From: Streptosporangium carneum
GTDB lineage: Bacteria; Actinomycetota; Actinomycetes; Streptosporangiales; Streptosporangiaceae
Reading direction: 5' to 3'
DNA: 64,000 bases
NCBI RefSeq assembly: GCF_027922005.1
Contig: NZ_BSEV01000020.1
Coordinates: 62,001-126,000 of the forward strand
Position 1 is the stretch's first letter. The number at the start of each line of letters is the position of its first letter. The position numbers were made by a program, and so were the translations under genes. The notes below the pieces were generated by a model. It was not told the origin of the DNA. It worked only from the letters and a program-made list of their open reading frames with translations, and ran no database searches. This document shows, piece by piece, positions 49,637 to 59,323 of this stretch.

Positions 49637-51331
49637 GTGAGCGACTCCGAGGAGACAGGCGGGGACCCGGCGGACGAGCCGGGCGCGAAGGGGCCGCTTC
49701 CCGCGGCCGGGGCCGCCGCGGACGGGCGGGACCACGGCGCGCGCCGTACCTCGGACCGGCGGGGCGGCGCGGGCGCGATGACGCGCAGGGCGCTGCTGGT
49801 CGGCGTGGGCGCGGCAGGCGGGGCGGGGGCCATGTTCGCGGCCATGGGGGCGCTGGGCCTGGCTCCCGAATCCCACGCCCCCGAGCGGAAGGACTTCGTC
49901 CCGCCGCGGCCCTCCGACTTCTCCCTCAGCGGCAGGGGAGCGGCGAAGGTGGTGGTCCTCGGGGCCGGGGTCGCCGGGCTGACCTGCGCCTACGAGCTGG
50001 GCAAGGCGGGCTACGACTGCACGGTCCTTGAGGCGGCCGACCGGGTCGGCGGCCGGAACCTCACGCTGCGCGCGGGCGACCGGCTGGCGGAGAACGGCGG
50101 GCGGACCCAGACCGCGGCCTTCGAGGAGGGGACCTACTTCAACGCGGGTCCCGGGCGGATCGCGCCGTGGATGGTCGCCATGGACTACTGCCGTGAGCTG
50201 GGCGTGCCCATCGAGACGTTCGTCAACAACAACGCCTCCGCCTACGTCTACACGCGCGGCATGAGCGCCCCGGTCAGGGCGCGCACCGCCCGCGCCGACA
50301 TGTACGGCTACGTGGCCGAGCTGCTGGCCAAGGCGAGCAGCGCGGGCGCGCTGAACCGCAGGTTGACCGGGCAGGACAGGGAGCGGCTCGGGGAGTTCCT
50401 GCGACGCTTCGGCGACCTCGGCCCCGACCTCGCCTACCGGGGCTCGACGCGGCGGGGTTTCGAGACCTACCCGGGGGTCGCCGACGGCGTCCCCCTCGGC
50501 GCGCCGCCCTCGCTCGCCGACGTGTTCGCCGCGGGCATGGGCAGGGCGATCACCATGGACTTCGGCTACGACCAGGCCATGCCCATGTTCCAGCCGGTCG
50601 GCGGCATGGACGCGATCGTGACCGCGCTCGCGGGGGCCGTCGGCCGCGACAGGATCAGGACGGGCTCCCGCGTCACGGGCCTGAGGAACCTGCCGGACGG
50701 CGTCGAGGTGACCCACCAGGGCGGCACGGTCCGCGCCGACTACTGCGTCGCGGCCCTTCCGCCCCACCTGCTCGCCCGCCTGCCGCACAACCTGGGCTCC
50801 TCCGTCGCCGCCGCCCTGCGCGCCCCCGTCCCCGTCGCCGCGGGCAAGATCGGCCTGGAGTACGGCAGGCGCTGGTGGGAGATCGACGACCGCATCTACG
50901 GCGGGGTCACCGAGACTGACCTGGACATCACTCACATCTGGTACCCCTCGCACGGCTACCACTCCAGGAGCGGCCTGGTCGTCGGCTACTACAACACCGA
51001 GGAGAACGCCGAGCTGTACGGCAGGCTCCCGCACCATGAGCGCCGCGCCCGCGCGCTCACCCAGGGCAAGAAGATCCACGGCGAGAAGTACCGCGCCGAG
51101 CTGCGCTCCAGCCTCTCGATCGCCTGGCACAGGCAGCCGCACATCGAGGGAGGCTGGGTCCGCTGGCCGTCGTACGAGGGCGGTTTCGCGCTCCTGCAGC
51201 GTCCGGCGGGGCGGGTCTACTTCGCCGGTGACTGGCTCACCCACCTGGTCGCCTGGCAGGCCGGGGCCATGGAGTCCGCCAGGAAGGCCGTCACCGAGCT
51301 GCACAGCCGGGTCATGCGAACGCCGTCCTGA
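49637..51331 (+). CDS. FAD-dependent amine oxidase, Tat-signal type
   Basis: A 564-residue flavoprotein as read from GTG 49637. The dinucleotide motif is VVVLGAGVAGLTCAYELGKAG, followed by EAADRVGGR. The C-terminus has the FAD closing motif (GRVYFAGDWLTHLVAWQAGAMESA). An MTRRALLVGVGAAGG segment resembles a twin-arginine signal and begins at an internal ATG (49778), which may be the true start. The upstream 47 residues are low-complexity acidic/basic. The fold fits L-amino-acid or polyamine oxidases. The substrate is unknown. It lies 34 nt after the PP-loop gene. Confidence 0.82.
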   Translation: MSDSEETGGDPADEPGAKGPLPAAGAAADGRDHGARRTSDRRGGAGAMTRRALLVGVGAAGGAGAMFAAMGALGLAPESHAPERKDFVPPRPSDFSLSGRGAAKVVVLGAGVAGLTCAYELGKAGYDCTVLEAADRVGGRNLTLRAGDRLAENGGRTQTAAFEEGTYFNAGPGRIAPWMVAMDYCRELGVPIETFVNNNASAYVYTRGMSAPVRARTARADMYGYVAELLAKASSAGALNRRLTGQDRERLGEFLRRFGDLGPDLAYRGSTRRGFETYPGVADGVPLGAPPSLADVFAAGMGRAITMDFGYDQAMPMFQPVGGMDAIVTALAGAVGRDRIRTGSRVTGLRNLPDGVEVTHQGGTVRADYCVAALPPHLLARLPHNLGSSVAAALRAPVPVAAGKIGLEYGRRWWEIDDRIYGGVTETDLDITHIWYPSHGYHSRSGLVVGYYNTEENAELYGRLPHHERRARALTQGKKIHGEKYRAELRSSLSIAWHRQPHIEGGWVRWPSYEGGFALLQRPAGRVYFAGDWLTHLVAWQAGAMESARKAVTELHSRVMRTPS

Positions 51332-51397
51332 TCCCCTCGCGACGGCCGTACAGTCTCAGGGACGAACCGTGGGACGGACGAGCCGAGGGAGACGAGG

Positions 51398-51919
51398 ATG
51401 GCGATCGGGACGCTTGACTGGGTGAGCGCGGCGGACAGGCCCGAGCTGCTGGCCGAGCCCGTGGCACGGGCGGTCGTGGGACTCGAGGGCGTCGAGGTGG
51501 CCGAGATCGATCCGGGGCTGGCGGACACGGCGGCGTTCTGCGAGCGTTACGGCGTCGGCATGGACGAGTCGGCCAACTGCGTGATCGTGGCGGCGAAGCG
51601 GGGCGGGGAGGTCAGATACGCCGCCTGCATGGTGCTCGCCACGACGAGGGCCGACGTCAACGGCGTGGTGAGACGGCACCTGGACGCGAGGAAGATCTCG
51701 TTCGCGCCGCAGGACGACGCCGTCGGGCTGACCGGGATGGAGTACGGCGGGATCACCCCGCTCGGGCTGCCGGAGGACTGGCCGGTGCTCGTCGACGCCG
51801 CCGTGGCGGTCCACCCGGGAGTGGTGATCGGCAGCGGCGTCCGCCGCTCCAAGCTGGCGGTGCCGGGTGCTCTGCTGGCCGGTCTGAAGACCGCGCAGGT
51901 GATCAACCTGGCGAACTGA
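51398..51919 (+). CDS. YbaK/EbsC-family aminoacyl-tRNA deacylase
   Basis: A 173-residue protein with the YbaK/ProRS-editing fold. Motifs are ESANCVIVAAKRGGEVRYAACMVLA (strand plus conserved Lys), RKISFAPQDD, and GMEYGGITPLGLPEDWPVLVD. The GGI.P.G loop shapes the editing pocket. It would hydrolyse mischarged tRNAs in trans. The start has GAGGGAGACGAGG upstream. It is monocistronic, after the amine oxidase. Confidence 0.88.
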   Translation: MAIGTLDWVSAADRPELLAEPVARAVVGLEGVEVAEIDPGLADTAAFCERYGVGMDESANCVIVAAKRGGEVRYAACMVLATTRADVNGVVRRHLDARKISFAPQDDAVGLTGMEYGGITPLGLPEDWPVLVDAAVAVHPGVVIGSGVRRSKLAVPGALLAGLKTAQVINLAN

Positions 51920-52035
51920 CGCAGAAAAGAGATTGAGTGTTACCCGGGTTTGGGAAACCGTTGAGGTCTGGCACACGTTATTCCATCGGAGAATATGGCC
52001 TGATGGTTCATCTCATGGGCGGGGTTTAAGCCGGT

Positions 52036-54459
52036 ATGGTTCTTCATGCCATGAATCAGGACGACCGACTGGGCCCGTACCGACTGCTCCGGCGGCTCGG
52101 TGAGGGCGGCATGGGCGTTGTCCACCTCGCCGTCGACCCCCAGGGGCGGCAGGTGGCCGTGAAGGTCCTCCGCGCGGAGGTGGCGGGCGACGACGTGGCC
52201 CGGCGCAGGCTCTCGCGCGAGGTCGAGACCATGCGGCGGGTGCGCAGCGAGCACATCGCCGAGGTCCTCGACGCCGACGTGACGGGCCACCGGCCCTACA
52301 TCGTCACCCGTTACGTCCCGGGCCAGCCGCTGGACGACCACGTCAAGCAGGAGGGTCCCATGGACCTTCCCGCGCTGCTCAAGGTCGCCCACGGGGTGGC
52401 GTCCGCGCTCGCGGCCGTGCACTCCGTCGGGGTGACCCACCGTGACCTCAAGCCGGGAAACGTGCTCATCCTGGACGGTCAGCCCGTCCTCATCGACTTC
52501 GGCATCGCGCAGGCCGCCGACGCCACCCGGCTGACCCAGACCGGCATGTTCATCGGCACGCCCGGTTACCTCGCCCCCGAGATCATCGAGGGGCACGAGG
52601 CGGGACCCGAGGTGGACGTGCACGCCTGGGCGGGCACGCTGGTCTTCGCCGCGACCGGCCAGCCGCCCTACGGCAAGGGCACGCTGGAGATGATCTTCTA
52701 CAACATCACCGCGGGCAGGGCGAACGTGGACGCCGTCCCGCAGCCCCTCCAGCCGGTGCTGCGCGCCGCCCTCCAGCGCGATCCCGCCCGGCGTCCCAGG
52801 GCCGCGGAGCTGGCCGCCCAGATGGAGCGCCTGATGGCGCAGTCCGGCCGCCCCAGGGTGCCCGACGAGATCCCCACGGTCTCGCACTTCGACGACTCCG
52901 GTCAGGCGGGAGGCCCCGGCCTGCCCACGGGCCCCTACGTGCCCACGGGGCTGGGGCCGCGCCCGGGACAGGGCTCTCCCGGCCGCTCGGCGGGCCTGCC
53001 CACGGGGCCGTACGTGCCCACGGGGCCGGGGTCGCGTCCGGGACAGGACGCCTCGGGTCAGTCGGCGGGCCTGCCCACGGGTCCCTACGTCCCCACGGGT
53101 CCCGGCTTCCATTCGGGGTCTCCCGGTCAGCCGGGAGGACAGGCGGGCCACGGCGGTCCCACCGGGCCCGGCCACACGGGCGAGCGAGTCGACCCCGGTG
53201 ACGTGCCGACCCCGGTCGCGTCCAGGCCCGGGGCGTCGACGCCCTGGCCGCCGCCTCCGGTCTCCCCGCCGCACGACTACGTCTCGCTGCTCGGCGAGCA
53301 GGAGGGGCCCGACCCGTGGCCGACCCGCAGGGTCACCGCGGAGGAGCTCCGTCAGGCGGCGGTGGCCCAGCAGGCGTCCTACGACCAGCCGACCGGTCTG
53401 CTCGACCCGCAGGAGGCCCCCACCAGAGGGCTCTCGACCGGGCCCGGCGCGTTCACCGGGCCCGGCGGGTCCGCGGGCTCGCCGCGCGCGGGAGGCCAGA
53501 CCGGCGATCACTCCTCGCGGGAGGTCCCGAACAGGTTCGCGGCCACGCCGCCGGCCGAGGACGGCGACATCCCGACCCAGCGCGTCCGGCCCCAGGACCT
53601 GCAGGAGTACCTCCGCAACCAGGCGCCGTCGTCGAGCCAGGCGCAGTCGCCGGGCCCGGCGCGGAGCCGCTCCGCACAGCCCGTCTCGTTCGAGCAGACG
53701 CCGCAGGTCAGGCAGCACGGCACGCCGCCGCCCTACCCGTATCCACACCCGCATCCCCAGCAGCGGCAGCCGTACCAGCAGCAGCCCTACCAGCAGGAGC
53801 CGTACCACCAGGCGTCCGCGCAGGCCCGTTCGGGTCAGGGTTCCGGGCACGCGTTGCAGCGTTCCAAGGCGTACACCGTCACGAGCGCGCTGATGCTGAT
53901 CGTCATGACGATCGCGGCCGTTCTCGCGCCCGTCCTGGTCGCCGCGGTCGCGATCCCCTTCGTGATCCTGCTGCGCGCGGCCGACATCGCCCAGCCCCAG
54001 CTCAGCGCCCGCCGCCCGGCGGAAGAGGCCTCGGCCGACGTCCTGCGGGTGCTCGGCCAGCCGGCCGCGCTCCTGAAGTCGGCGGGCGTCACGCTCGCGC
54101 TCGTGCCGTACGGGCTGATCCTCGGGCTGCCGGTGACGCTGCTGCTGGCCGTGCTGGTCGCGAAGATGCCGGCCGCGAACGCGCTGAGCTGGGGCTCGGC
54201 GGTCGCGCTGTGGACGATCTGCGCGGGCCCCGGCGTGGAGGGCCCAAAGCGGCAAATGCGACGTACGCTGGCATCACTGGTGCCTTCCCGTAACGTGGCC
54301 GCCATCGCGGCCGGGGCGGTGGGCGTGGTGACCGCGCTGATGGTCCTCCTGGCGATCGGCACGGTGGGGACACGGGCACGGCAGGCGCGCTGGGCGCCGC
54401 TCGACGTCGGGACGGTGGAGACGCAACTGCAGGAACTACAGGCTAAGGCGGCGCGATGA
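52036..54459 (+). CDS. Ser/Thr protein kinase 1 with repetitive linker and membrane C-terminus
   Basis: An 807-residue kinase. The kinase domain (about 12-275) has the Gly-loop GEGGMGVVH, K43 (VAVKVL), H135-R-D137 (HRDLKPGN) and D154-F-G. A long cytoplasmic linker (about 290-620) contains three 25-residue repeats (GLPTGPYVPTG) and Pro/Gln-rich stretches. Hydrophobic helices follow (about 620-790). No PASTA sensor is present. The stop overlaps the next kinase ATG (ATGA). ATG 52051 is an alternative start. The linker has many Thr/Ser candidates for autophosphorylation. Confidence 0.88.
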   Translation: MVLHAMNQDDRLGPYRLLRRLGEGGMGVVHLAVDPQGRQVAVKVLRAEVAGDDVARRRLSREVETMRRVRSEHIAEVLDADVTGHRPYIVTRYVPGQPLDDHVKQEGPMDLPALLKVAHGVASALAAVHSVGVTHRDLKPGNVLILDGQPVLIDFGIAQAADATRLTQTGMFIGTPGYLAPEIIEGHEAGPEVDVHAWAGTLVFAATGQPPYGKGTLEMIFYNITAGRANVDAVPQPLQPVLRAALQRDPARRPRAAELAAQMERLMAQSGRPRVPDEIPTVSHFDDSGQAGGPGLPTGPYVPTGLGPRPGQGSPGRSAGLPTGPYVPTGPGSRPGQDASGQSAGLPTGPYVPTGPGFHSGSPGQPGGQAGHGGPTGPGHTGERVDPGDVPTPVASRPGASTPWPPPPVSPPHDYVSLLGEQEGPDPWPTRRVTAEELRQAAVAQQASYDQPTGLLDPQEAPTRGLSTGPGAFTGPGGSAGSPRAGGQTGDHSSREVPNRFAATPPAEDGDIPTQRVRPQDLQEYLRNQAPSSSQAQSPGPARSRSAQPVSFEQTPQVRQHGTPPPYPYPHPHPQQRQPYQQQPYQQEPYHQASAQARSGQGSGHALQRSKAYTVTSALMLIVMTIAAVLAPVLVAAVAIPFVILLRAADIAQPQLSARRPAEEASADVLRVLGQPAALLKSAGVTLALVPYGLILGLPVTLLLAVLVAKMPAANALSWGSAVALWTICAGPGVEGPKRQMRRTLASLVPSRNVAAIAAGAVGVVTALMVLLAIGTVGTRARQARWAPLDVGTVETQLQELQAKAAR
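52918..53127. repeat. 75-bp tandem repeats in kinase 1 linker
   Basis: Units start at 52918, 52993 and 53068. The first two are full 75-bp copies and the third is partial. They encode GLPTGPYVPTG-type repeats. Confidence 0.85.
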
Positions 54460-56504
54460 CGGGGGAGACACAGGCGCCGGAGCGGCTGGGTCCGTACCGG
54501 CTGCTCCGGCAGATCGGCGAGGGAGGCATGGGGGTCGTCCACCTCGGCCTCGACGAGGACGGCCGGGAGGTGGCCGTCAAGGTCCTGCACCCGCATGTGG
54601 CTGCCGACCTCAAGGCGCGCGACCGGCTCACCCGCGAGGTCGAGACCATGCGCCGGGTGCGCAGCTCGCAGGTGGCGGAGGTGCTCGACGCGAAGCTGAC
54701 CGGCAAGCAGCCCTACATCGTGACCCGCTTCGCGCCGGGCCGCACGCTGGAGGAGATCGTCCTCGCCGACGGTCCGCTCGACCCGCACGAGGTCGTCAAG
54801 CTCGCCAGGGGGCTGTGCGCGGCGCTGGTGGCGATCCACGCCGCCGACGTCATCCACCGTGACTTCAAGCCGTCCAACGTGATGATCGTCGACGGTGAGC
54901 CGCTGGTCATCGACTTCGGCATCGCCCACCTGGTCAACGCGACCCGGCTGACCCAGACCGGCATGTTCGTCGGCACGCCCGGCTACCTCGCCCCGGAGAT
55001 CATCCGGGACTCCGAGATCACCCAGGCGGCCGACGTGCACGCGCTGGCCTCGACGGTCTTCTTCGGCGCGACCGGCAAGCCGCCGTTCGGCACCGGCAGC
55101 TTCGAGGTCGTCTGCTTCAACATCATGGAGGGCCGGGCCAACATCGACCTGGCCCCCGTCTGGCTGCGCGGGTGGCTCAGGCAGGCCCTGGCCGTCGACC
55201 CGGCCGCGAGGCCGAGCGCGCACACGCTGCTGCGCATGGCGCGCGACCTCGACCCCACGGTGACGGCCTTCCACGAGACGGCGCCGCCGACCGCCGTCCT
55301 CGACGGGGGCACCAGGGTCCTCGACACCAACGGCACCAAGGTCCTGGGCCAGGGCACGTCCCCGTCGTCCTCCGCTCCGCCCTCGCCGCCGCCTCCGGCG
55401 AACGGCACCAGGGTCCTGGGCCAGGGCACGTCCCCGTCGTCCTCGCCGCCGCCGCCTCCGGCGAACGGCACCAGGGCGCTGCCCCAGGACGGGACGTACT
55501 CCGACCTGCTGCCCCCGGTCGAGTACGCCAAGCCGGAGCGGCGCGAGCGCAAACCGCGCCCCGAGCCCGGCTCCCAGGCGGGGAGCCCGCCGCCGTACGT
55601 CCCGGCCACGCAGCCGCCGCCGTACGTCCCGGCTCCGCTCTCGGCCCAGCAGCGGGTCGCCCCGCCGCCCCACGCCGACCAGCGGGTCGCCGGGTATCCC
55701 GCGCCGCAGCCCACGGCCCAGAACAGGCCGTACGCCCCGCCGACCGAGCCCCGCCCCTACACGCCGCCGCCCGCGCCGCGGCCTCAGCAGCAGCCCCAGC
55801 CCCAGCCGCAGTCCCAGCAGCCGCGCCCTCAGTACCGCACCGGCCACCCGCTGGCCGCGGTGCTGCTGCTGACGATCCTGGTCGGGCTCGCCTGTGTGCT
55901 GCCGGTGGCGGTGAGCGCCTTCGCCCTGGTGGCGGCGCTCTGCCTCCGCGTGGGCGAATACCTCTTCGGAGACCTGGCCCAGCGCCGTTCGGTGCGGGGC
56001 AACAGCTCGGTCGATCCGCTGCTGGCGGTGGTCGGCACCCCGTGGGCGCTGATCAAGGCGGGGCTCGCGACGCTGGTCACGGCTCCGCTGGCCGCGATGT
56101 TCGGCATGTGCGTCTGGGGCGCCCTGAGATTCGTCGTGCACCTGAAGACCGACCCGGCCGCGGCCTACGCCGCGGGCGCGTTCGTGGCCGGGCTGTTCGT
56201 GCTGCCCGGCGGCGGCAAGCCGCGCAGGGCGGTCTCCCGCGCGCTGACCGGGGTGATCCGCAGCCCGGGGGCCGCGATGGTGACCACGATCATCCTGGGC
56301 ACGCTGGCCTTCTTCGCCGTGATGGCCGCGCTGACGATGGTGCCGTCCTTCGCGCCGTGGGACCAGCCGTCCGACGTGGTCAAGCAGGTGACGGCGGCCT
56401 GGCAGGAGCAGGTGCACACCGGCAAGATCGGTGCGATCGATCTCGTCAAAGGGCTCTTCAACGACCTGATGGCCAGCTTCGGCCTCGGGTTCGTCTCCTT
56501 CTGA
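54456..56504 (+). CDS. Ser/Thr protein kinase 2, coupled to kinase 1
   Basis: A 682-residue kinase. It has the Gly-loop GEGGMGVVH, K42, H134-R-D136 (HRDFKPSN, with Phe for the usual Leu) and D153-F-G. The kinase domain (about 12-275) is closely similar to kinase 1, pointing to tandem duplication. The linker (about 280-465) has repeats NGTRVLGQGTSPSSS and a Pro/Gln-rich run. At least four membrane helices follow (about 465-640), then a polar extracytoplasmic or cytoplasmic tail. It starts inside the stop of kinase 1. A large palindrome lies 34 nt downstream. Confidence 0.88.
   Translation: MTGETQAPERLGPYRLLRQIGEGGMGVVHLGLDEDGREVAVKVLHPHVAADLKARDRLTREVETMRRVRSSQVAEVLDAKLTGKQPYIVTRFAPGRTLEEIVLADGPLDPHEVVKLARGLCAALVAIHAADVIHRDFKPSNVMIVDGEPLVIDFGIAHLVNATRLTQTGMFVGTPGYLAPEIIRDSEITQAADVHALASTVFFGATGKPPFGTGSFEVVCFNIMEGRANIDLAPVWLRGWLRQALAVDPAARPSAHTLLRMARDLDPTVTAFHETAPPTAVLDGGTRVLDTNGTKVLGQGTSPSSSAPPSPPPPANGTRVLGQGTSPSSSPPPPPANGTRALPQDGTYSDLLPPVEYAKPERRERKPRPEPGSQAGSPPPYVPATQPPPYVPAPLSAQQRVAPPPHADQRVAGYPAPQPTAQNRPYAPPTEPRPYTPPPAPRPQQQPQPQPQSQQPRPQYRTGHPLAAVLLLTILVGLACVLPVAVSAFALVAALCLRVGEYLFGDLAQRRSVRGNSSVDPLLAVVGTPWALIKAGLATLVTAPLAAMFGMCVWGALRFVVHLKTDPAAAYAAGAFVAGLFVLPGGGKPRRAVSRALTGVIRSPGAAMVTTIILGTLAFFAVMAALTMVPSFAPWDQPSDVVKQVTAAWQEQVHTGKIGAIDLVKGLFNDLMASFGLGFVSF
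55329..55490. repeat. Tandem repeats of 72 and 63 bp in kinase 2 linker
   Basis: Units beginning AACGGCACCA start at 55329, 55401 and 55464, coding NGT(K/R)VLGQGTSPSSS. The third is partial. Confidence 0.8.
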
Positions 56505-56537
56505 CCGGTCTGTCCGGTCCTTTCTGGCTGGTCTGCC

Positions 56538-56577
56538 CGGTCCCGGTGGGCGGGAACGTTCCCGCCCACCGGGACCG
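56538..56577. terminator. Loopless 40-bp perfect palindrome after the kinase pair
   Basis: Two 20-bp arms are exact complements with no spacer (centre AAC|GTT at 56557/56558). It follows the kinase 2 stop by 34 nt. It could extrude as a hairpin in RNA or a cruciform in DNA. Just after it, CGGGACCGCTCGC appears twice. Confidence 0.75.
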
Positions 56578-56779
56578 CTCGCGGTGACCGGACGCCGGGA
56601 CCGCTCGCCGGGCTCACTCCGCGGGGCGAGCCAGGGGCGGGCGGGGCGATGTGCGGGGCGGCGTGCGGGGAACGTCTGGCTTGTGTTCGGCGCCCTGGCG
56701 CGGGTGATTTCTTGGAACCTCTTCGTGCGGGATCGCCTTCGCTGAGGCACGATGAAGGAGACAGGCCGGAAGGAGCCGC

Positions 56780-58162
56780 ATGGGAGCGACCGACGGTGAA
56801 AGCCTCGGCCCGTACAACCTGTTGTCGACCCTCGGCGCGGGAGGCTTCGGCGAGGTCCATCTCGCGCTGGACCCCGACGGGCGCACGGTGGCGGTCAAGA
56901 TCCTGCACCCGCACGTCGCGGCCGACGCGACGGCCCTGACCCGCCTCGCCCGCGAGGTGGAGACCATGCGGCGGGTCGAGGGGGCGCACGTCGCCGAGGT
57001 GCTGGACGCCTCCATGGAGAACCCCCGCCCCTACATCGTCACCCGATACGTCCAGGGCCGTCCGCTCAGCGCGGTGGTCTCCGGAGACGGCCCCGTCGAG
57101 GGCGAGGACCTCGTACGGCTCGCGCTCGGCCTCGCCGAGGCCCTGGTCGCGATCCACGCCGCCGGGGTCGTCCACCGCGACCTGAAGCCCGCGAACGTGA
57201 TCCTCACCGACGGCGAGCCCGTCGTGATCGACTTCGGCATCGCCTCCGCGCTCGACTCCGCCTCGGTCACGGTCTCCGGGGCGGTCCTCGGCACGCCCGG
57301 CTACCTGCCGCCCGAGGTGCTGGAGGGCGCGGACGCGGGCCCCGCCGCCGATCTCTTCTCCTTCGGCGCCACGCTGGCCCACGCGGCGACGGGACGGCAC
57401 CCCTACGGCACGGGCCCCGCCTCTGCGGTCGGCTACCGCGTCGTCCATCACGAACCCGACCTGGAGGGGGTGCCGGGCTGGCTCGGACCGGTGCTCCAGG
57501 AGTGCATGCGGCGCGATCCCGCGGAGCGGCCCTCGGCGGGTGAGACGCTGGCCCGCCTCGAGGCGGAGGCCCCCGCCGTCCACCCCGCCGTTCCCCGGCC
57601 CCGGCGGCCTTTCGCCGCGCCGGCAGGTCAGCGCCCGCCGGCCGTTCAGAGCCCGTCGGCAGGCCGGAGTCCGGCCGATCGGGAGGGCACGGCCGACCCG
57701 GGCGGCGTGGCGGCGCGTGGCCCCGGGGGCGTCGCCGGAGCGCCGGCGACGGAGAAGACCGGTGTGCACGCCCTGACGACCAGGGAGTGGCGTCCCGGAC
57801 GCCGCCCGACGCCGGGCAAGCCCTCCACCGAGGAGGCGCTCAGGCACCGCAGGGCGGTCGTGCACCGCCGCTGGGTCGTCGGCACGGGCCTGCTGGTCTC
57901 GCTGGCGGCGGCGACGGCCAGGAGTCCGCTCCCCGAGGTGTCGCTGCTGCTGCTGGCGGGCTACGGTTCGGTGGTGGTCGTCGACGGGGGCGTCGCGCTG
58001 TTCGCCAGGAAGGACCGCGTCCGCGCGGTCGTCGACCTGGCCGGCGGTGTGGGCGCCGTCGTGCTGTGGGCGGTCCTCGGGACCTTCTTCAGCACCCTCA
58101 CCCTGGCGCTGGCCCTGGGAACCGTCGTCTTCGTCCTGGTGGCGATCCTGCTGTCCAGTTGA
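56780..58162 (+). CDS. Ser/Thr protein kinase 3
   Basis: A 460-residue kinase. It has the Gly-loop GAGGFGEVH, K40 (VAVKIL), H132-R-D134 (HRDLKPAN), and D151-F-G. The linker is shorter (about 265-360) and Pro/Arg-rich. Three hydrophobic helices end the protein (about 365-385, 388-410, 425-455), so it is membrane-bound with no extracellular sensor domain. It is in the same direction as kinases 1 and 2 but behind the large palindrome, so probably has its own promoter. Confidence 0.88.
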   Translation: MGATDGESLGPYNLLSTLGAGGFGEVHLALDPDGRTVAVKILHPHVAADATALTRLAREVETMRRVEGAHVAEVLDASMENPRPYIVTRYVQGRPLSAVVSGDGPVEGEDLVRLALGLAEALVAIHAAGVVHRDLKPANVILTDGEPVVIDFGIASALDSASVTVSGAVLGTPGYLPPEVLEGADAGPAADLFSFGATLAHAATGRHPYGTGPASAVGYRVVHHEPDLEGVPGWLGPVLQECMRRDPAERPSAGETLARLEAEAPAVHPAVPRPRRPFAAPAGQRPPAVQSPSAGRSPADREGTADPGGVAARGPGGVAGAPATEKTGVHALTTREWRPGRRPTPGKPSTEEALRHRRAVVHRRWVVGTGLLVSLAAATARSPLPEVSLLLLAGYGSVVVVDGGVALFARKDRVRAVVDLAGGVGAVVLWAVLGTFFSTLTLALALGTVVFVLVAILLSS

Positions 58163-58301
58163 GCCCTCCGGCTCCCCTCCGAGGGGCCTCCGAGTGAGTG
58201 GGACCCGCCCGCGAATCCGGAATATAGCTCGGTACAGTGGAGGCGTGTGACCGATCGGACGGTTGTTCGGTTGTTCGGCGTGAGTCGTGCGGCCTGGTGG
58301 C

Positions 58302-58329
58302 TTGTCCTTAAGCTACCAATCGGTAACAT
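58302..58329 (+). promoter_or_regulatory. Candidate promoter/operator upstream of etfB
   Basis: TTGTCC (58302-58307) and TAACAT (58324-58329) are 16 bp apart. The palindrome TACC-AATC-GGTA (58314-58325) overlaps the -10, resembling operators of TetR-type acyl-CoA regulators. The leader to the start codon would be about 165 nt. Confidence 0.45.
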
Positions 58330-58501
58330 GATGCCGGAGGGCAGGGGAGGGGTGTCCCGACCAGGCCGCCTGTCTCGCGCCCCTCGGGCACCTGGCAGTC
58401 TTGGCATCACGTGCACGTGCCCCGCGTGTGCGTAGGGAGCATCCGGCGCCAACCGCAGCGACGCGGTGGCGCACGCGAACACGGGAGGTCGGCCACCGGC
58501 C

Positions 58502-59305
58502 ATGAACATCGTCGTCTGCGTGAAGCAGGTCCCCGACACGGCGACCGAGCGCAAGCTGAGGTCCGATGACAAGACGCTCGACCGCGATGCCGCCGACGGC
58601 GTCATCAACGAGCTGTGCGAGTACGCGGTCGAAGAGGCGCTGCGCCTGAAGGAGGCGCACGGCGGTGAGGTGACCGTCCTCACCATGGGCCCCGACAAGG
58701 CCAGCGACACCATCCGCAAGGCTCTGGCCATGGGCGCCGACAAGGCGGTCCACCTGGTGGACGACGCGCTGCACGGCTCCGACGCCCTGGGCACCTCGTA
58801 CGCCCTGGCGCAGACGCTCAAGAAGATCGGGTTCGACCTGGTCGTGCTCGGCTCGGAGTCGACCGACGCCCGCACCGGCGTGCTCGCCGCCATGCTGGCC
58901 GAGCGCCTCGGCGTCCCCCAGCTCACCTTCGCCAACAAGGTCGAGGTCGACCCCTCCGCGGCCAAGGCGGGCAGCGGCGGCTCGATCGCGATCCAGCGCG
59001 TGACCGACTACGGCTACGACAGGGTGGAGGCCTCGCTGCCCGCCGTCGTCTCCGTCGTCGAGAAGATCAACGAGCCGCGTTACCCCTCCTTCAAGGGCAT
59101 CATGGCCGCCAAGAAGAAGCCGGTCGAGAAGCTCGGCGTCGCCGACGCCGAGATCGACGCCTCCCAGGTCGGCCTGGCCAACTCCTGGAGCGAGGTCGCC
59201 GACTTCGCCGCCGCCCCGCCCCGCGCGGCCGGCACGATCGTCAAGGACGAGGGCGACGGCGGCGCGAAGACCGCCGACTTCCTCGCGTCGAAGAAGTTCG
59301 TCTGA
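58502..59305 (+). CDS. etfB: Electron transfer flavoprotein beta subunit
   Basis: A 267-residue ETF beta (FixA-like). The start MNIVVCVKQVPDTATERKL is diagnostic. The AMP/FAD-facing stretch is VLTMGPDKASDTIRKALAMGADKAVHLVDD. The later DARTGVLAAMLAERLGVPQL and the recognition loop SFKGIMAAKKKP are present. It accepts electrons from acyl-CoA and other dehydrogenases together with EtfA. It is followed by etfA after 18 nt. GGGAGG lies 13 nt upstream. Confidence 0.95.
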   Translation: MNIVVCVKQVPDTATERKLRSDDKTLDRDAADGVINELCEYAVEEALRLKEAHGGEVTVLTMGPDKASDTIRKALAMGADKAVHLVDDALHGSDALGTSYALAQTLKKIGFDLVVLGSESTDARTGVLAAMLAERLGVPQLTFANKVEVDPSAAKAGSGGSIAIQRVTDYGYDRVEASLPAVVSVVEKINEPRYPSFKGIMAAKKKPVEKLGVADAEIDASQVGLANSWSEVADFAAAPPRAAGTIVKDEGDGGAKTADFLASKKFV

Positions 59306-59323
59306 GAACGGGGGTTAGCTGAT

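Noticed and set aside
58247..58435. A 62-codon frame upstream of etfB
   Set aside because: It overlaps the promoter/operator candidate, has no Shine-Dalgarno and no recognisable motif.
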